DNA from: Isoetes taiwanensis
Taxonomy: Eukaryota > Streptophyta > Lycopodiopsida > Isoetales > Isoetaceae
NCBI GenBank assembly: GCA_021234155.1
Contig: JAJEKV010000310.1
Span: forward strand, 293,190 to 357,189
Reading direction: 5' to 3'
Length of the DNA: 64,000 nucleotides
Part shown: piece by piece, positions 10,845 through 21,822 of the stretch
How the letters are laid out: every line of letters starts with the position of its first letter
How positions within the stretch are numbered: position 1 is the stretch's first letter
Notes under the pieces: model-generated
Seen by the model: the letters and a program-made list of their open reading frames with translations, nothing else
The model's database searches: none
What the model was told of the DNA's origin: nothing
Translations under genes and position numbers: made by a program

Positions 10845-12960
10845 TTAGTGGCATACCAATGAACTTTTTATCACCGAGGGTAGGTTGTCTTTATAAACAA
10901 TGTCTTTAACCCTTGCAATCCAAAAAGGACGTTCTTCGTCATCGTCAGTTGAAGGTACAACTACTAGCATCCCTTTCTGCAGATCTACAAGTTTCTTTGG
11001 AGTTTGACCTTCCTTTTTTTTGAGTGCACGTCGAGATCCCAGGTACATTGCACGATCAACGGGCTCCTCGTTGATAATAAAGATTGCGGATAAACGATTC
11101 TTACGCAATTCCTTGGGCATCCTCAGCAGGAGGAGAGGTTTGGCTACTAGGCCAACAAAAAGGATCTCCAAAGTGATGTTGTTTAAGGACTTGGTCACGT
11201 CTTTCATGGTTTCAAAGAAATTCTCCCACCAGCCTTTTTCTTCGTCATTGACTTAAAACACGAACTTATGCTTTTCTCCATGCTGGATAGTGAGACAAGA
11301 GGATTCTTGTCCTTGTTCTTCTCAGTGTTGTCTATTGCACTCTCTAGTGGCTGCTGAATGGCTCTTCTCATTTCTTTAACTTCAGGAACACGTCTCAAGA
11401 ATTGTAACCCTGCCTCTGGAAGCTAGGATGCAGAAGTTACAAAGTACTTTCCTTGAAGAATTGCATTATCTTCTTTGAGAAAGAACTTCACATGATGCTG
11501 AAAGATCAAATTATTCAACTTGTGAATAGCAGAACCTGTGACAGACTGTCGTTGGAAAACAAATTCACAAAAATCACAAGTCTCGCTAAGCACTTCGACA
11601 ACTGGAGTTGGATTGTAGGCTTTCTCGATCACACTGCACAGGGAGTAATAGACAAAATGCCTTTTTTTCTACAAGCAACCTTGAGTAAAATCGACCGAAC
11701 ATTTGGTCTATTTGATCATACGTGTGGCCAACAAGTAAGAATCCAACCTTGACCTTTCTGAATATACCTAATTGGACCAGCATTGCACAGTAGGCAAATG
11801 GAACTTGGTTTTTGTTTTCCCTACTTGTATTGTCTAGCTTTATGTAGAGCACTGAAGGCAACTTCTCCGTTGCCAGAAGAATCTTGTTCAGTATTGTCAC
11901 CGTGAGGTTAGGATCATTGTGTATATTTGGGTACGTCAAAAATACTCTGCACTTTACCACGCCCTGAAAAACTAAAGCACCAAGTAGATGCAACTTCAAG
12001 AGGTCAGCTTCATCTAAATCTTTAGGAACATTTATAAAATGAGGAAGGGACGTCTTCTTTTGATCCATGCCATCTACTACCACGGACATGTATTCAAGAG
12101 GCCTCTCCAAAGCTTTTTTTCTGTGTTTTGCAAGCTTCGTTCTTTCCAGGGCTTGAGCCTCTCTGTGTTCCTATAATTGTTGAGTTATTTGATCTGCAAC
12201 CAAAGACATTTGTCAATATCCTGCTACGTCACTTGCGCGTTGCTATCGCGGCATAGACACAATGACCCGTATTTGGTTTCTCGCTATGCGCGCATAGACA
12301 AGCGACTAGGATACATGAAGCATGCTATGCGCGCATAGACAAGCGACCAGAAAACAGGAAGCACGCTATGCGGGCATAGACCAGAATCCTTGCTTTATAA
12401 ACTGTGCTATGCGCGCATAGACAAAAGACAAATCTAGTTAAACTGTGTTACGAGTGCATAGATATGGGGAGCGATACTTTGGAAACAAAGAACGTAGAAC
12501 AGAACTTTGCCATGGACCTTTTCTCCTTCAATACGTAACATGTAGAACATCACGAGAACCGATTGCCTTTTGGGATCCTAACAAGATTGAATTCTTGCTT
12601 CCACAATCTTAAGAAGTAAGAGTAGGATATGAACGACTAACTTGAAGACTGGAAAAGATCTTTGTACATGATGTAGACTTCTTGCTTGGTAATGTTGTCC
12701 GTAAGATGATGAACAGGACTGTTGGGTAGCCGCTCACAGTTTGAGTCAAAGAAGCCCACCAGCCATGCTTTTGCTTCCAAGCAATGCACACCAACTACTT
12801 TCTTTGGGTGACAGTAGTCGTCAATGCATGGATTTCTGTCTAACCATTTTTGTACCCTTGACATGCGATGACTTCCAATGGCATGTATTCTTTTGAAAGC
12901 CACCGGCAAAGCGATTACGTTCAACACGTAGTATGAAAAGCGTGGCTTTGCTTCAGCCTC
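10845..12960 (-). CDS. DUF7869-type transposase-like protein, multi-exon, probably damaged
   Basis: Predicted exons on the minus strand: about 12960-12642, 12193-11586, 11398-11204 and 11207-10845. Exon 1 has ALPVAFKRIHAIGSHRM, EAKAWLVGFFDSNCERLPNS and ITKQEVYIMYKDLF, the usual N-terminal half of this family. Exon 2 has VVVDGMDQKKTSLPHF, YIKLDNTSRENKN and FLLVGHTYDQIDQMFGRFYS. Later pieces carry FWIARVKDIV and a Lys-rich linker. Known: this domain is multicopy in plants and is thought to be transposon-derived. Inference: Asp in DGMDQ, LDN and GHTxDxIDQ could form an RNase H-like triad. The intron (12641-12194, GTTAGT...TTGCAG) contains the palindrome array. A TAG soon after the acceptor and frame uncertainty between the last two pieces suggest damage. 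The 174-codon core (11586-12110) is intact. Confidence 0.6.
12243..12461. repeat. Palindrome array 1: six sites at exact 41-bp period
   Basis: The self-complementary 14-mer CTATGCGCGCATAG, or a 1-5 base variant, begins at 12243, 12284, 12325, 12366, 12407 and 12448, so all five intervals are exactly 41. The core is usually preceded by G and followed by AC. The 27-base interspaces are mostly unlike one another; only the second and third are clearly related (ACAAGCGAC...AGCA/GCACG). Because 41 is not a multiple of three and the array lies in a predicted intron, coding constraint does not explain the regularity. About four helical turns per unit would put all sites on one DNA face. Confidence 0.85.
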
Positions 12961-13135
12961 ACGTGATATGCTAGGTAGGATTCCTGGTCACCTTTAGACA
13001 TTGACAAGAAGGATTGTCTTGTTTGCCTTAAGGACTAAAAAAGGGAAGTTCATTATACACTTCTTTTGACAACAAGCCGGACGCCCTCACCGCCTCATGT
13101 AAGTTAGTCCCATTAACCGACACGTAAAAACTGTC

Positions 13136-13678
13136 CTAAATGCCCTTCAGAGGGTCCCTCTTAAATCTTTTGCACCGGCCGTATGGATTTCTCTCGAGTC
13201 GAAAAGCTCTGCTGGGCTGTTGTTTGCTAGAGCGTATGGTAGGTCTTTCTCGAGTACAAAAAGGCTCGTCTTCAATAGTTGTGTCGTTAACCTTCTCGCT
13301 CTCAACCGAGGAACATGGAAACAATGTTCTAGACTTTCTCCTTAACATTTGTAGGTCATCCTCAGCGACCCTTTGGGTTAACGAGGGGCCTTTTGCATGC
13401 CGAAGAGGTCTCTCTAGAGAATCTATTATGTTTTGCAACGAACTGTGCAATCCCCTGAGAGGTGAAGGAGTTTCAAAAATTGAGTGGATGGTGTGAGTAG
13501 GTGAGGCCGAGGAAACGCCTTGTCGGAGTGAGGGAGATGGGGTTCTAAACACAGAGGAACGTTGTAGAACGTGTGTTGGCGAAGGAGTTTGAAACGAGGT
13601 AGACCCGCGCATTAAGTGTAGTGGCGACGGAGAAACAAAGCACGGGGGATTCACCTTTATCACATGAGCATATGCCAA
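13136..13678 (-). CDS. Ser/Pro-rich ORF, candidate N-terminal exon of the DUF7869 gene
   Basis: A continuous 180-codon minus-strand reading frame. It contains a spaced repeat of SPSPLH, TPSPTH, TPSPSL, SPTH and TPSPLRG (roughly residues 16-75), then a basic tail ending in GRCKRFKRDPLKGI. No globular domain is recognised. It lies directly upstream of, and on the same strand as, the DUF7869 exons, so a disordered N-terminal region is plausible; a separate gene or chance ORF cannot be excluded. It is free of stops although surrounded by damaged sequence. The overlapping plus-strand ORF at 13140-13496 is probably its shadow. Confidence 0.4.
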   Translation of the reverse strand: MAYAHVIKVNPPCFVSPSPLHLMRGSTSFQTPSPTHVLQRSSVFRTPSPSLRQGVSSASPTHTIHSIFETPSPLRGLHSSLQNIIDSLERPLRHAKGPSLTQRVAEDDLQMLRRKSRTLFPCSSVESEKVNDTTIEDEPFCTRERPTIRSSKQQPSRAFRLERNPYGRCKRFKRDPLKGI

Positions 13679-13685
13679 GAAGAAA

Positions 13686-13830
13686 CACCCCTATATACGT
13701 ACGCAAAAGTGTTGGAAAAAACCCCTTCCGTGGATAAAACACACTAGAATGTCAGTAAGAGGGGGATTTAAACCCCTAGTATACGTACGAAAACGTCGAG
13801 AAAAAAACCCCTTCCATACACTCACTAGGT
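13686..13830. repeat. Tandem pair, about 90-base unit
   Basis: TATACGTACGCAAAAGTGTT...GAAAAAACCCCTTCC (13693-13730) recurs as TATACGTACGAAAACGTC...GAAAAAAACCCCTTCC (13780-13815). Both lie just upstream, on the minus strand, of the Ser/Pro-rich ORF. They could be promoter-proximal repeats, but no function is shown. Confidence 0.6.
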
Positions 13831-14128
13831 TTATCACGGGTCTTGTGTGAATCCCCATGAAACAAAGCTTTCGGATGGACTATCAAGGGGCCTGGTATGT
13901 CAGCGTAAATCTTTGTCTTCACCGCTTTGTGTGGGTGTCTTTGAACCCGCTCGAGGCAATAATGAAATATTCGAGGCGGAGATAAAAAACGTTTTCTTGA
14001 GTGGCTGCCGTCCATGCTGCAAATGGACAAAGACCCGGACTTAGAAACAGACATGCACCACACCTACTGTGCATATATTAAGTAAGGAAGTACACTAACT
14101 AATTAAAATAATATTAGTAGCAGCTTGC

Positions 14129-14185
14129 CTATGCGCTCATAGCCCGGGTGTAAGATGAACTCTTATTGCCCATCTTGGCGCATAG
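14129..14185. repeat. Isolated palindrome sites between the two arrays
   Basis: CTATGCGCTCATAG begins at 14129, and a half-degenerate CTTGGCGCATAG ends at 14185, about 43 bases further on. These belong to the same motif family as the arrays at 12.24-12.46 and 14.72-14.90 kb. Confidence 0.6.
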
Positions 14186-14718
14186 ACAAGATGTCAAAAA
14201 TTGTGAAAGACGTAATAATAAAGTCTATAGCTCAAGCGAAGGAAGACAAGATAAGATAAACAAGCGTAAAGGAAGAGCGGGGAAATCTGAAGAGACTTTG
14301 TGTGGGCTTGACACTCCATAAAGGATCGCATGAAATGACACGCCTTCGACCTTCATGCAAAATCTCATAGAAAATATCCAAGTACTAAGCGTAGACAATA
14401 AATAGGGAAAAAAGGGCACATTTACGCATACGCAGGCCAAAGCTCACAGGCTCGACCTCGCCTTCCACAGTCCTCGCTTTTTACATATCGAAGTCTATAA
14501 GAAGCTGCATAGACACGCGGCAAATGGCAGGTGGAAGGTACGTCAAGATCTTAGCTGCTAGTTAATTAGCTTACTTTTTAAATTTTTTTGTGCATTATTT
14601 GCTTAATTAGGCTGCCTCCAAAAGGATTAAAAATGTCAATTTCTTAAGTATTTCTGGCCTTCTTCACGTGGTTCGGATATGTTTTGTTTGTTCTAGGTCA
14701 TTTTGTGATTGGGTTTGT

Positions 14719-14896
14719 CTATGCGCGCATGGGAACAAAGGTTTTTTCTAGTGCTTGTCCTTGCGAGCATTGGGCACAAATCTTTTTTTTTTAAGCTTAG
14801 CCTATGCACGCATGGGCATAACGCTTTTAATGAAGGTCGCCTATGCACGCACGGGCTCAAAGCTTTTCTTTTGTAGTATGCCTATGTCACTATTGG
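14719..14896. repeat. Palindrome array 2: five sites, about 41-bp period
   Basis: Variant cores CTATGCGCGCAT, CCTTGCGAGCAT, CTATGCACGCAT, CTATGCACGCAC and CTATGTCACTAT begin at about 14719, 14759, 14802, 14841 and 14882, with intervals of 40, 43, 39 and 41. Here the core is followed by GGG or TGGG and then often (C/A)(A/T)CAAA, unlike the AGAC that follows in array 1. Palindromy is partly lost, so this looks like an older or differently constrained relative. The interspaces contain T-runs and AGCTT. Confidence 0.75.
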
Positions 14897-15522
14897 GGAT
14901 AAGATTTTCTGTTTGATACTTTACTGTTCTTAATATTTCAGTAAGAAGAGAAGCCTTGCAGGAGTAGCCAGGATGGTGAAGGTGGATCCTTCCAAAAGGC
15001 AGCCAGGAAGAGGAGGACGATGAAGGTTGGATGTGGCGAACATTGCCAGGGAGCTGGTGCTTCTAAATCTGAACACATTGAAATAAGACACAAGAAAAAT
15101 GAAACATGAAGCAGGAAACAAGAACTGAATGAAGAATAATGAACAAAATCTACTGTAAGGAATCTTAATGTTTAATCCATCATTTTGATGCCTACTATTT
15201 GATGCACATACTTTTTGCTTGTCAACAAAAAAAAAAAAACATTGTAGTCAACCAAAAGACTAGAATGAAGAACAGAGTTTACAAACGAAAGCTTATTCTT
15301 TAATCCGAGGATGCCTGCAGATTGATGCCCATGTTTTTTGCTTGAAAAAAAAGGCATCAACCTAAAAATTTGAGAGACAAGTCTAGCATTAAATACCATA
15401 ACAAAAGCTATGGCTTCGTACCAATATGTGGCAACAATCGAGTCCGCCAGCAACAACAAGAATCGAGAAGACTAAAGTCTGGAGGACAAAAGTTTTGGGG
15501 TTTATCAAGTTCAGAAATACCT

Positions 15523-16805
15523 AGGATTGATGCAAGAGAATTTGCAAAAGTGGGTTGCTGAAGGTAATGCTCAAGGACTTTGTTTAAGTAATGCAGTAAA
15601 AAAGTTTCTACTTGTGGTTGAGGCAGTTCCCACTTCTCCAGGGGCAAACCGTGATGTTCCTCACGATATTGCACGTCCGGGACCTAGTGCACCATCAGGG
15701 ATGGACGTGGGGCTGCCCAATGAACCAGTGGCCCAGGATGTCATGGAAGGCATTGCTCAACCAGAGGAATCCCTGGGGGAGCTTTCAGGTGAAGAGATTA
15801 AGTCTCTGAAGCGTGTAAAAATGCCAGATTTCTATGGCAAAGATGTCACGCCTGAGCAGGCAATGCATTGTTCAATCAAATGAATTGTATTTTGCAGCCA
15901 TGAGGAAAGGCGAGAATGTCCTACTGATGTATGCGACCTTGAAATTGAAGGATTTGGGGCCGACAACCGCATTGTGAGACATCCACATGGACAATGGTCG
16001 GAAGCTGGCATTACTTGGAGAAATTTTGGCGCTTGTTCCAGCAAGAGTATGCATCTCACCATTAGGAGGTAGAGGGGTTCAAGTCCTATTCAGACCCTTA
16101 AATGTGACATGTGGGATGCTAGAATTCGTACATATTTGTTGCAGGTAGAACCTGCTGATTTTGAGCTAGTTGTTGGGGATTGCCGCGGTAGAAAGGGAGG
16201 AATCCAAGAAGGCATAAAACTTTGCTAATTGGAAAGTAAAAAGGGCCGGGGGAACCTCTCAAGGATCTGCTCCTTCTAAGAAGCAAAAGAATGATTCCAA
16301 TGGGGGTAAGGCCAAGGAGGGTGATACCAAAACGGATAAGCCCAAGGGTGTTATCGATGTGGCGTGGTAGGGCACTTTGTCTGGGAATGTACCAAGCCTT
16401 GCAAGAAAGTTTTGGCTAGCGCCGCAGAGGTAAATAATAAGCAAGAGGTCAAGGCATTATCAGTTATCACTCGGGAGGAAATGGTGAGCCCTACTTCACG
16501 CTCTTATGTAAATAAAGTTATAAGATTGCTAGGTAGAATCAATGAGAAAAATGTGGTTGTTTTGGTTGATTCTGGAAGCACTTATAATTTTATCTCTGCA
16601 GATCTAGCGCGTGATTTGCGGTTGGATTTGAGCGAGGTGGTCTATATGTGAGACTGAGGCGAGGCCACAAACTCAGTATCATAGTGAGAAAGCAAGGGGT
16701 GTTTGCTTGGAGTTGTTGGATAAAGAGTCGTGAGTTGTGACATCTATGTGCATAGATTTGGACATTGCTACGTTGAAACGCTATGATGTCATTCTAGGTA
16801 TGAGA
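15523..16805 (+). pseudogene. Ty3/gypsy gag-protease remnant, copy A
   Basis: Gag stretch at 15527-15890 with VKMPDFYGKDVTPEQAMH. Then comes a zinc-knuckle half, GVVGHFVWEC (about 16360-16390), and retropepsin VVVLVDSGSTYNFISADLA (16540-16610), where the catalytic DSG is intact. The last recognisable words are YDVILGMRWLV, typical of the protease-RT linker, at about 16775-16805. Capsid-region frames are broken after 15890 and no reverse transcriptase follows. A unit resembling a tRNA T-arm (GGGGTTCAAGTCC) lies at about 16075. Confidence 0.75.
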
Positions 16806-17349
16806 TGGCTTGTGATGGCCTGTGAGCTCTGAAACCCAGTCGGCTCTAAAACCCAAATGTAAAAAAATCCGGAACTGTGATAGCTGGATGAATATGAAGA
16901 ATGGCAGAATATGAAGAAATGTCAACCAGTTAGTGTGGAAGAATATGAAAAATCCAGTCGAGATTCTTAAAATGCCCACCTGTGATTGCCTGAAGAATAT
17001 GCAAAAACCTGTCAAGAAAGGATCAGTTATGCCAGACTATACACCTAGTCGGTGCCATGAGGATAAAAACAAGTATAAAAACTATAAAAGGGGGTGAGAA
17101 GACTGTCAAGAAAGGATCGATCAAAGAAAGGACTTGTAAAGACCTCGTCAAGAAAGGATCAGTTATGCCAAACCATACACCCAGTAGGCACCGACCAGAT
17201 AAAGACAAGTATAAAAACTGATAAAAACTTCAGCATAAACAAGTTCAAAAAAACTTGAAACATGCGATTCGATCCAAGTCGGCCCGGCGGTTGTGCCAAA
17301 GATTCAAGTTACGTTAGGTTTGATGCGTGTATCTTTTCGTCCCCTTCTT

Positions 17350-17421
17350 TCTTTTTTTTTTTTTTTTTTTTTTTTTTGTTTCAAATCCATTCTTATGTTT
17401 CCTTTTTTTTTTTTTTTTTTG
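17350..17421. repeat. Two poly-T runs
   Basis: Runs of about 27 and 20 T separated by GTTTCAAATCCATTC and neighbours. Copy B has the same pair, shorter and interrupted by C, at about 32073-32130. They may be the reverse complement of retroelement poly-A tails, or simple slippage. Confidence 0.6.
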
Positions 17422-17499
17422 ATACGTTGTTTGTTGGTCCACATTAAAAAATGCTAAAGGTTAACCTTAAAAATATAACTACGGTTAACACTACGCTAA

Positions 17500-17815
17500 A
17501 AATTTAATAAAACATGTATGGTGCCTAAGGCTAGAACATTAAGAATGTTAATAAACGTCAAGAAGCCAATAAATGTGTGGTGCCTAAGGCTTGTTAATAA
17601 ACGTTAAGAATGTATATTATTACAATATCCATTAAGAATGTATATTAATAAACATGAAGAATGTATATTATTAAGAATGTATGGTGGTTAAGGCTTGTTA
17701 AGAACGTTAAGAATGTATGGTGCCTAAGGCTTCAAAACGTTAAGAATGTATGGTGCCTAAGGCTTGTTAATAAATGTTAAGAATGTATATCATTACAAAT
17801 GTACGTTATTATAAC
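17500..17815. repeat. AAGAATGTAT / GTGCCTAAGGCT minisatellite
   Basis: Irregular tandem units combining ATGGTGCCTAAGGCT, TTAATAAACGTTAAGAATGT and ATATTATTAC, about 40-60 bases each. Copy B retains only the first part (32222-32355) and then jumps straight to sequence equivalent to 19512. The array therefore marks one edge of the 1.8-kb difference between copies. Confidence 0.75.
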
Positions 17816-17965
17816 GTTTAAAAAGGAATGTTATGATTTTATTTCTCCGTTGCAATAGGTATATTATTTTAGAGGAATCCAATTAATGGCTTGCTTAACG
17901 GTTTTTTAAAATCAAATATCCATGTGTTACGGTTATCCTTGTAAATTCTTTCATTTTGTTCCTTC

Positions 17966-20900
17966 ATGGAAAGTCGCGTCATGGTAAGAGGATGGGGAAG
18001 AGAACAGGAAATGATGATGCCTTTCGTGGGTGGAATTTGCAATCTAGAGAGCAAAGCTTTGGCATCCTTCTTTCACTTCCCAATAGATGCCTTGTGTGTT
18101 GTTCAAAATGGCTATGGTTCTACAATGCCTTTCCAATGTGTTGGAAGAATGTAAGAATGATGCAGACCACCATTGTTACAAGGTTGATGCACATTATGGT
18201 AACACAGTGATTGTGTATGGTGGCCTGTTACCTGATAAGCCCACTAGAATAATAAATTTAGAATCGCCATCTTCTTCATCATCATGTTCAATGAAAGGCT
18301 ACAACTCAACCTTCACAAAGATGTTACTTCAGAGTGGTAATGGCAAGCTTAAAAGAATCTTGATGGAAGTGAAGGAACCTAGGAAGCTTGCCTGTTTGCC
18401 ACCTTACTATGATGGAAGAATTGTGTTTGAATTACCTAGCCAACAAGAAGCGGGGGGTAGCATGGAGGGTATGCAGCAAAATCAAGATCCACATATGTGG
18501 ACAACTTACAATCATACTAACACCCCCTAACACCCCTGCACTTGAAGGTACTGTAAGACTTGCATATTGTGGTGGCTACCTTGAATGTCAGAATCCATGT
18601 TGTGATTACTTTCTTAGTAAAGGTGAGCATAATTCCTTGCAGTGGATTGGTAGTATTCATGTTAGACCAGATGTTGGTCCTATATGTGATGCGCATGGCT
18701 CAGTCACTTGTGCATACTGCAAAGAACAACCACATTGTATATCATTATGCGATGCTATGATATACTATTGTCTTCCAAAGTGTACCACGGATACAAGATT
18801 TGTCATACACACAAGTGCCCATTCCCATCCAATCAGAGGAGCACAATCAAGACTAGAAATCAAGAAACTTAAGAATGTAATTGATAGCACCTCAACTTCA
18901 GTTCGTTTTTTCGGGACCAAGGCAGCTGCAAAAAAAGATTGCCATGGACAAAATATGCAAAAGCATGTTAATGGAGGTAGATGTGGAAGAAGTGGACAAA
19001 ATGACTACTGAACAAGTAGATGTCCTCTTAATGCACCTAGAACCATTGTGCAATCAGAGAAGGTAAGCCTGGCAAACAACTTAATTTTGCAGACTAATAT
19101 TGTTTTAATCTTATATGTTGTTATGTTCTGCAGACTTAGGAAGTGGATTGACGATACAAGAAAGAGAAATAAACAATCCCAAGATGAGATAAGTGAACTG
19201 TTGTACCTGAAAACGAAGTGTCGCTACGAATTCTTACATGGCTCTAAATTTGTAGACCAGCTACACAATGCCTCAGTTGAGAGATGCTATGTTTTTAAAG
19301 GTGTCCACAGTTGGAGCTAGTTCAGGAGTTAGACTTAGTGAACTGCATGCGCCCTTCAGGAGATTTGGCAAAATCTTGAACTCATTTCGACCATGTGAAG
19401 CGGATAAATGGATGGACTACAATGGCTTGTCACGTTTATGATCCCATGTGAGTATTTTCTACTGCTTTTACTTAATTGATTTCTTCTCATGTTTATTCAT
19501 AATAGGATATGAGGTTTGCAAAATATTGCCATATGTGAGATGAAAACAGAGGATGTATCATCTCAAAAGAAATTTTGGAGAAAGTTAAACAAGGTATTGC
19601 AGTCCAAAGGTTTCCCTCCAGCACAATTTCATGGATTCATGGCTGACGAGGCCCAAACTAATTGGAATGCCATTCGAGATATCTTTTTTGAAGGTAAGAC
19701 ATACCCTGAGAAAGAAAGATCTTGTGTTTTTCACTTTGAACAATGCTTGCAAAGGCAGACCAAGAAGCACTTGAGCCCTGAGAATTAGTGTTCTTAAATC
19801 AATGTAGGTTATGGAGACTTTGCTCGAGCCAAGAGGAAGCAGAAGCCATATATCAAAGCATCCTAGAGTGGCTCTCAGGTATGGCATCAAGTTCTGATGT
19901 CATGGCATTGTCTTCATGATTGGCATGGTGGCATCAAAGAGCCAGTAGGTGGGGGAACTTTATGAAAGCCCAAAGCAATATAGATATTGCAATGCATATG
20001 CCTGATACAAATCTCTCTGAATCCAGACATGGAAGCTAGTTGGCTGCCACTGGCTATAGAGGAACCTCTCTTTATACGATGCTAGTCTATTTGATCTTAC
20101 AGGGGCTATCTTGCAAAGTACGAGATACAAATCATATTTGGAGCGCAATTACGTAGGAACGGGCCCAGGACTTTCTACATTGTTTTCAAGGCTACATGGT
20201 AGACTTAATAGTGGTATTAAGCCTTCAGAGATGTGCTCCGCTATCAACAAGGATGTATTCAGACATGATATTTTCTTGCATAACACAGGAATGGGAGGAA
20301 ATGATCAAACAATATTGAAGAGAAAAAAACTTAGATGAAACTGCTAGTATTCACAGTGAGCATGGAACACATCGACCAGACAAGGAAGCAAGAAACATAC
20401 CAAGAGTAGCTAAAGATGATCTTGTGGTAAGAAATTTGTTTAACAGTAGAGATATTCTTATGAGAGAAAAAGAAGTTGCCAATACAAACTGGGCTAATCG
20501 AAGAATTACAACAGGTAGCAAGATCAGATGCCAAGGGAGAGTGTGTCAATGGCAAAAAATGTGATAAACTTATCAATAAAAGTTTATCATCTATCGCAGT
20601 CCCTTCTTTCTATGGAATCAGGTCATACAGGGGTGGCAGTTGTGAACAAGTCTTTTGGTTTTGTGGAGATAGCTTGAAATGCACATGGTATGCACATCCT
20701 AGCATACTTGAGGTGCCTCAGAGACCCATTTTATGGCCAACTGTTGTGGGCACGAACCTCAAACAAGATGAACTTGAGATTCTTCAAAATGGTGGCTACA
20801 ACTTGGAGGGTTTATACAGGACTAGTGTTGAACCAGCTCATGCATGTGAAGCAGCGATACTGCAACCAGGGCCACCATTGCGACGAGGTGGTAAAAAAGT

Positions 20901-21185
20901 TAAGAGAAGGTCAAAACTGAGTAGGCAATGCGAAGTGAACCTAGAAAAGAGCAAAGATATGGGTGATGTAAGAATGAGCATGAATGTGGTAGAGGCCAAA
21001 AAGCATGTTGATTTCCATTTAAAAAGGGAGAAGAACACATACACAGAACGAGCTTGCTTGCACTTGTCCTGACTTCCAAGGCAAAGCATTGAAGAACAAC
21101 TATACACCTTGCAAACATATATTCTATGTCCTTACTAAGATATTCGGGAGAGATCCAGTGGTTGACTTGACTTTGATCCAGCCTA
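17966..21185 (+). pseudogene. MULE/FAR1-like transposase pseudogene, copy A
   Basis: Pieces in order. There is an N-terminal stretch (18087-18530), then a Cys/His segment at 18540-18850 (CGGYLECQNPCCDYF, later CAYCKEQPHC and HSHPIRGAQSR). A linker (19141-19318) follows. The MULE transposase block at 19516-19788 has FHGFMADEAQTNWNAIRDIF and CVFHFEQCLQRQTKKHL. Next come ILEWLSGMASSSDVMAL and AWWHQRASRWGNFMKA (about 19860-19960), GGSCEQVFWFCGDSLKC (about 20630-20680), and a SWIM zinc-finger region (about 21000-21130). The SWIM start is damaged by a 14-base deletion and a TGA at about 21070. Frames are broken in many places. Known: MULE plus SWIM is the architecture of Mutator transposases and their FAR1 descendants. 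This copy is dead. Confidence 0.75.
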
Positions 21186-21822
21186 TTCTACCTGATGCTA
21201 TTCTGGACAAACTTCTACAATAGTACTTGCATTATAATAATTGCTTTTTTTAGTTTACAAATTATCTTCCATATTTGGTCGTACTTTACTTGTGCCTCTT
21301 CTATGAATCAATATCTCCTGTTTTGTGTCCAATATGAGCAAGTTATAGTTTATACCTTCGTTTTGTCTTCTTATTTGTATCGAAATGGTAGAAAAAGAAC
21401 AAAACGCCCAAGCAAAAAAGCCCCATGAAAATTTGCACTCCAATACATCTATGCCTGCCAAACCTTAAAAACACCTTTTTGAATGAGAACTTGTGAGTTG
21501 CACTCTTTGAGCTGGACTGAACCTTGACAAGTTTATCCATCTAGAAACATCCTAACCATAACTATCATCTCTTCCATCTGGTCATGTTCCTAGCAAGACA
21601 GTTATGCTCCGCCAAAGCTGTTAGTCCAAGATAACTATTGAGGTGGTGGATACCTATCAGGCATTGCCATTAGATTTACTACAACTTTTCAACAATCCTT
21701 AGGACTCTCTTTGTTTACAAAAATGTCCTCATCATATATTCTCCCCAATAGATGCAACTCCATCGTGGTGCATAAATTTGGTGATATTATTAGTCATACT
21801 TTGAAGTAAATGGCTTAAACTT

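Noticed and set aside
12243-12461. CRISPR array (14-bp palindromic repeats, 27-bp interspaces)
   Set aside because: The context is a plant nuclear intron, repeats are too short and variable, two interspaces are related to each other, and there are no cas-like genes.
13140-13496. 118-codon plus-strand ORF
   Set aside because: Opposite-strand shadow of the longer Ser/Pro-rich minus-strand frame; no motif.
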